Below, piece by piece: positions 59,048-64,000 of a DNA stretch of 64,000 nucleotides; position 1 is the first letter of the stretch; every line of letters starts with the position of its first letter. Under the pieces are notes generated by a model. It had not been told where the DNA came from and did no database searches. It saw nothing but the letters and a program-made list of their open reading frames with translations. The position numbers and the translations under genes are program-made. Location of the stretch: NCBI GenBank assembly GCA_945643635.1, contig CALZFC010000251.1, positions 3,370,001 through 3,434,000 of the forward strand. Reading direction: 5' to 3'. Source of the stretch: Allodiplogaster sudhausi. Its lineage: Eukaryota; Nematoda; Chromadorea; Rhabditida; Diplogasteridae.

Positions 59048-60143
59048 AAGGGTGGGGTGAAACTAGCAGATTGTTATCGTTGTCATTTCTTTCTTATGTT
59101 ATGATTTTTTTTATTCATTGTTCATATGTAACTGTCGAGGCTTTTCTTCTATTCCTTTAATTACGGGCCAAGCATGTTGTATTACTGATTGTTTACGTTT
59201 ATAATGTTGCTTCACTGGTTTAAAAAAAGTAACCGATACTGTTAATGCAATGTCAACTAGGAAACGAATGACTCGGTTGTTCATGTAGTTTTCATTCACT
59301 TAACATTCTAATTAATCATAACTAATTATTGTTTTTTTTGTTTTCTTGCTGATAAAGAATTCATTGAAGTTTGGCATAGCAGGTTTGAGACGAATGAAGA
59401 ATGAATGAGGAATTCCTACTCGTGAGGATTTTAAAAATAATGCTTTAATTTCGTAAATGAGTTGTAAGTGAAAGGATTTTCTAAAGTGGAGAGGGAACAA
59501 TCGAATATTAAAGAAGAGAGCTTTAGTGCTCATGGCAGTTTTGTGACCCAATCTATGACCCGATGATGCCAACATTGAAAGTGTTCGAAATTTGTTCTTC
59601 CTGCGTATTCGTTAATTCAATGCGTTCCCACACTTTCGAAACTGCTCAATCAAGGAGATTACTGCGTGCTCGCGTTTGCCATTGAATGTTTTTGGATTAC
59701 TTTCCATTCCGTTGCTTGATTGTAAGATCTGCAATGCTTGCAGTAGATGTAGATGTTCCGTCGTTTTTCGTGCCCCAAGCGTTTTTGGCGAGTTCTCTTA
59801 TGGACGCTCCTCTTTCCACTTTCTCGTGAAAGAAGTTCAATACTGCTTACTTACTACTGTTTTCACGGAGCCTAGAACTAAGGTAACTGATATTATTTCG
59901 CCCGCGTACTGCGAAGCTGCAATACCTAAGAAACTTGAAATACTTTCGCCTCTCCCAACTAGGATTTCACCTCGAGAAAGTTTTATAAAAACTTTCAAAA
60001 CCACCCGATTTTGGCATATTTTATTGCAAAAGAGGCTATGTCATTCCTATTTTTGTTATTGGACCTTTCTGAAACTTTCTGAGTCTAGATGCTAGGTAAA
60101 TACCGGCCGGTACTAAAAAAGCTTTTCAGTATTTCCTCGCGAG
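59048..60143. other. NTMT1-RABL6 intergenic region
   Basis: No gene supported. A plus-strand frame of about 139 codons at 59676-60095 has poor codon character and no domain; I regard it as chance. No canonical AATAAA lies close behind the NTMT1 stop. The RABL6 promoter should lie here; AAAAGCTTTTCAG at 60117-60129 could be a 5' acceptor just before the RABL6 start. Confidence 0.45.
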
Positions 60144-63079
60144 ATGATTACGGCTCTTCGCAAGAAACTCGGCGGCGGTAACTCAGAAGGAGGCGCTTCC
60201 GCCGTATCCTCTGCCGGCGTCTACGCCTGCCGACCTCTCGATGCCGCGCTACAGAAGAAATACGCAAGAGGAGTGCAGTACAACAGTCAGTTTTTGGCTT
60301 TTTAAACCATACGTTTTGTACTGTATATGTAACGAACGATACAATTAATGCTCAACCATAACTATATATTATATTTAACAAACGATACAATTAATGTCCA
60401 CGATGACTTAAATTTAGGTTTAACAAACGCGATACAATTAATCATTTGAGTACAAAATGAACTGCGCCATTTCTCAGCTTCAATTTTACAACTTTACAAC
60501 AGGTAACGGGGGGAGAAATGGGATGGGAGAAATTCACATTTTGTTTGTTTTGTTTTATTTATCCAGTTTAATCCGATACAGTGAATCTCGTTTCTGGTGC
60601 TTCACAAATATTGGCAAACAATTGAAAATGTGAGTTATGATTTTTTTCTTCTTCTTCAATTTCTAAAGAATGTTGCCGGAGATCTCAAGTTAGAAATAAC
60701 ATAATATCACTTTGTCATATGTCCGCTTGTGCTTCTGCGGAATAATTAATGCTTTATTTACATTTTCATGACTGCTAGCGAATTGCTGCTGAATAACTGA
60801 ATTGTTGGGAAATAGACACTTGCGAGCAAGTCCGTTATCACCAGTTGTGACCGAGATTTATTAAAATGCTAACGAATTGTTAGCAAATTCTTTAAGTAGT
60901 AGAACTTCTTAATTTTAGTGCGCATTGTATTTCTAGTAATTTTAGTGCGTATCGTAATCCGCGGTGACCGCAACACGGGCAAGTCTTGTCTGCTTCGCCG
61001 GCTGCAGGGTCTCCCGTTCAGTGAAGAGTACGTCGCGACCGAGGAGATTCAGGTACTGTTTTTTTGCATCCTTCCAAATCTTATCAAAGAAGCAGCGGAA
61101 AAAAACCTATAAAAAGATTTATTTTTATGTTTATTTATTTGCTATTTTAAAAACATAATTTGGTTTTTTGTTTGTTTTAAAGTCAGCGTTATATGTACTT
61201 TTAATTGTGCAGAAAAAAATCTAAATTGTTCGAGAAAGCGACTTTGATAGATTGTTTGATTTGTTCTGCTTGCTTGCTTAGGTTGCGCACGTCCACTGGA
61301 ACTATAAGGCGACCGACGACGTCGTCAAGGTCGACGTGTGGGATGTCGTCGATCAGAGCAGGAAGAGACGAGTGAGGTGAGAAGGGGGGAAGAGATTATG
61401 GATAAGCATTGATAGGGGTTCCACCCTCCCCCCCCCCCCCCTCCCCCGCCCTTCTACTATCGAGAACATACCATTTTTTGTTTGTTAAAGCTATACAATA
61501 TCCGTAATCTCATCAGGAAATAAAGCGTTGCCGCATGGTCTTCCAGAACAGTTGGGGGAAAGGCGAATAATGGGGTCGAAAAACATAATGGAGTAGTTTA
61601 AAAGAACCACTTTTACTTTTTATCTCTTTTTCTGAAAAAAAATTGCTGAATTTATGTAAGAAGACATCTCTTCAAAACGGAGTATTATCTGCAATACACC
61701 ATCGTATTATATTTATTTATTTTAAGGGCCTATACATTATCATGTTTTAAAGCCTAAATAAAAAAATCTATGAGCAATAATAAAGTGACAAAATTTTGCA
61801 GCATTTTGACCCGGTAGTTTCCGTGCGTTTCTTTGAAATAGAGCGATACCCGCAACTTGTTTCGATGTTATGAAGCGAACGCAGTGTGGGTGGCTAAAAG
61901 GAACCAATTTTTTTTCTCTCGTCTGTTATATAAAGTAACCGAATTTGTGTAGAAAAAAATATCTTCAAAACAGAGTGGGTAATTCTGGAGCCATCAAAAA
62001 CAGGGTGGGATTCTTGAATCCGACAATCTTTTAATGCAGGACGGATCGTCTGAAGCTCGTGAACTCTGCGGGGGTCGAGGCGAGCCCGGCCGATGACTAC
62101 GAAGACCCAGCATGCGACGCGCGCTTCGTCGACGTTTATAAGGTATACGGTAGCTTTTTTTTATTATTTTCTTCTTTTTCGACTACTGTAGCTGTAGCAG
62201 TTTAGCGAATTTTTCTGCGTCTAAATATGCGCAAGAAGGAAGTTGTAACTTGGGCATTGAGGAAGCGCTGAATATGCTTGACCCTTGCTTTGTTTACTCT
62301 TATGTAGATCATTCCGTTCAAGAGACCAAACGAAGACATTTAAATCGAATGCATTCAAGCGACAGTGCTTCTAATTTGGAAAAATCTAGCGGAATATTTT
62401 TTAAAGCTTATATTTAGTCGCCTGGATGTTAGTGAAATAGGTTTCTTTTGTTTCCTTTTTTTTAAATATTTATCAGCAATATTGAATCTGGCTTTCAAAA
62501 TAACGAAGTTAATTGATTGTTATTGCCACATCATGTTTGTGTAACATTTATTGTTAATTGAAGACAAAATTTGTCTAATATTTATTATTAGTTAAAAAAT
62601 TTGTAATTAAAGAATTTATTGCTCAGGGCGCGCATGGTGTCATTTTGATGTTCGACCTGACGAAGGCGTGGACGTGGGAATACGTTCAGAAGCAAATCGA
62701 AGCTGTTCCTTCTCATTTACCGGTAAGTGACGGGTCGCATTAAAGGGTCTGGACAGTTCTTTTCTTCAATTCTTATTATGTTTATACTCTTTTCTTTTTA
62801 ATTGAAGTTAATGTCTAATAGGCAATAAAAGCTCGAGTTAGGTGCAGTATTGTACACTGTACATTTCAAGGTAGCTATGCTGACAAAGACTTTTTTTTTC
62901 GGAAAAAAATTGAATGCCTTATTTGCTTCAAATGTTTTATTTATAAACTTTTATTTTTGTTCTCCTTTTTATTATCGATTAAAATTGAAGGTGCTAATCG
63001 TGGCGAACCGCCGTGACATGGGACATCACCGGGTCGTCAGCGATGACCAGATCAGCCAGTTCACAGAGACCTTCAACAG
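60144..63079 (+). CDS. RABL6: Rab-like protein 6 (RABL6/Parf), N-terminal GTPase domain exons; 3' end beyond window
   Basis: Six exons in phase: 60144-60285, 60946-61052, 61282-61376, 62040-62142, 62627-62722 and 62991-63079 (phase 2, continues off the window). The first 47 residues ([21 protein letters not shown]) match the RABL6 lead with its ALQ(K/R)(K/R)(Y/F)A(K/R)GVQYN motif. Then follow P-loop GDRNTGKS (54-61), [11 protein letters not shown] (switch I region) and VDVWDVVDQ (101-108), where WDVVD replaces the usual WDTAGQ. Exon 5 has [17 protein letters not shown], and exon 6 has [11 protein letters not shown] in place of N(T)KxD. Missing canonical switch II and G4 residues are typical of this atypical Rab-like family. 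The long disordered C-terminus is not reached. The start at 60144 fits the family N-terminus exactly. Confidence 0.94.
60330..60445. repeat. Three short tandem units in RABL6 intron 1
   Basis: TAAC(G/A)AACGATACAATTAAT starts at 60330, 60376 and 60421 (the last with an extra CG). The period of about 45 bases indicates an old tandem duplication. Confidence 0.85.
61377..62039. other. RABL6 intron 3 with an internal duplicated segment
   Basis: A poly-C run lies at 61430-61441. About 61590-61680 (AAAAGAACCACTTTT, then TATGTAAGAAGACATC..CTTCAAAACGGAGT) is echoed at about 61895-61975 (AAAAGGAACCAATTTT, then TGTGTAGAAAAAAATA, CTTCAAAACAGAGT). A near-copy of the dispersed terminus (ACCCGGTAGTTTCCGTG) lies at 61809. 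Confidence 0.5.
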
Positions 63080-64000
63080 GTACAGACTTCCAAATAAATT
63101 GAAATTTGAAAAAAAAATGTTGTTCCTTCTCAATTTTGAGCTGCACGCTTGTATGATTTTATCGATTTTTGAATTATCTTTTTTCCATTCGTTAGGGAAA
63201 AAAGATATTTCAAAAATCGATAAAATCATTCTATTCTCAATGGATTGGGAACAAGACGCACGCTCTTTGTATTTTTCATTTATCGCGATATTTGCGATAT
63301 TTTTTATATATTTTATTAAAAGTTTTGTTGATGTTTCGAAAGTTGTATATGAATGCATATTGTTTGAATTTGTTTGCTGTTCATTAATTGACATATAGTG
63401 AATTATCGATGAACATGACCAATGTTATGAATTGCCTGTTTCGAAAAGGGTTCCAATCATTCACGACCTTATCAAAACTATTTCTCTTGAACTATTTCAA
63501 TATTACACTATTTCGTCGCCCTATGGTCTCTCTATGCCCCTCTCTTTCTCTCGCTCTCTCTCTCTCTCTCCCTCGCTTTCTCTTCTCCCTTTCTGTCTCT
63601 CTCTCTCTCCCTCTCTCTCTCTCTTCTCCCTTTCTGTCTCTCTCTCCCTCTCTCTCTCTCTCGTCTCTCTTTCTGTCTCTCTCTCTCTCTCCATCTCTCT
63701 CTCTCTCGCTCTCTTTCTCGTTTTCTCTCTCGTCTCGGGCACGCTCATCTTCTTTGGTATTGCTTACCACTGTCTTATCAGCTCCTTTTTCGACCCCTTC
63801 TGCCACATGATTTTGATAAGAGTCCTGCAGACTCAACAATATGGAGGGAGTACTAGGGCGCTCTTTCCCAATACAGACCTGGCGTTTACTGAAGAGATTT
63901 AATGATTGACAGAGAAGCGGTATTTGGCGAAATTTTGCTTGTTGCTGACTACTTTTGATGAATAGCCTTGAAAGCTTCCGTTCTAGCGAAGGAAAAAGTG
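63080..64000. other. RABL6 intronic sequence to the window edge, with a CT array (63540-63735)
   Basis: No next RABL6 exon could be recognised by similarity to the family sequence following TFNR. The CT array generates long low-complexity frames on both strands. 63740-63900 has an open frame but no family match. Confidence 0.45.
63154..63230. repeat. Long hairpin in the RABL6 intron after exon 6
   Basis: The arms are about 63154-63187 and 63197-63230 (ATGATTTTATCGATTTTTGA against TCAAAAATCGATAAAATCAT). They have one central mismatch and a loop of about nine bases (ATTCGTTAG). Confidence 0.8.

Noticed and set aside
59676..60095. 139-codon frame between NTMT1 and RABL6
   Set aside because: No domain, no coding-like composition, and no splice or start context; consistent with chance in a stop-poor stretch.
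63388..63902. Frames of 140 and 156 codons on the plus strand, plus minus-strand Arg/Glu-rich frames
   Set aside because: Driven by the CT array at 63540-63735; they do not match the expected next RABL6 exon.

Overview
The window is nuclear DNA from a small-genome animal. It is AT-rich, has multi-exon protein-coding genes with GT-AG introns, and carries an extraordinary load of (CT)n/(GA)n microsatellite and dispersed repeats. Cathepsin B-like, N-terminal methyltransferase, RABL6 and orphan class A GPCR genes indicate a metazoan. Compact genes and a possible trans-splice-like acceptor directly before a start codon would fit a nematode or another small ecdysozoan. The 3' splice sites are too variable to be typical of Caenorhabditis, so the phylum stays an inference.

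Layout: (1) 1-1562, the 3' half of a plus-strand gene for a proline-rich protein with a six-cysteine C-terminus. (2) About 1.6-31 kb, a repeat-dominated region with no confidently identified host gene. It holds four copies of a composite repeat of about 1-2 kb, non-autonomous DNA transposons with inverted repeats, palindromic modules bounded by CT and GA tracts, and a few coding-like islands (about 3.9, 16.1, 18.0, 19.4 and 25.8 kb). (3) 31.3-34.5 kb, a minus-strand cathepsin B-like protease gene with intact catalytic and occluding-loop residues but several exon borders without AG. (4) 34.9-37.6 kb, three more copies of a second repeat family. (5) 39.1-44.7 kb, a complete 12-exon minus-strand class A GPCR of about 495 residues. 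(6) 44.8-56.1 kb, intergenic DNA full of GA/CT arrays, a minisatellite and a clean MITE with a target-site duplication. (7) 56.1-59.0 kb, a complete nine-exon NTMT1. (8) From 60.1 kb, the first six exons of RABL6, which runs off the right edge.

NTMT1 and RABL6 lie head-to-tail about 1.1 kb apart. No pathway links the five recognisable genes; this is ordinary eukaryotic gene order. The most unusual content is the repeat landscape: 28 exact copies (counted by eye) of the octamer GGTGGTTT/AAACCACC, many at the edges of repeat modules, and a recurring (CT)n plus CCAAACCTTGGCC unit. Most open frames in the region are low-complexity readings of CT/GA arrays and are not annotated. Exon borders were set by hand from splice consensus, reading phase and protein family conservation.
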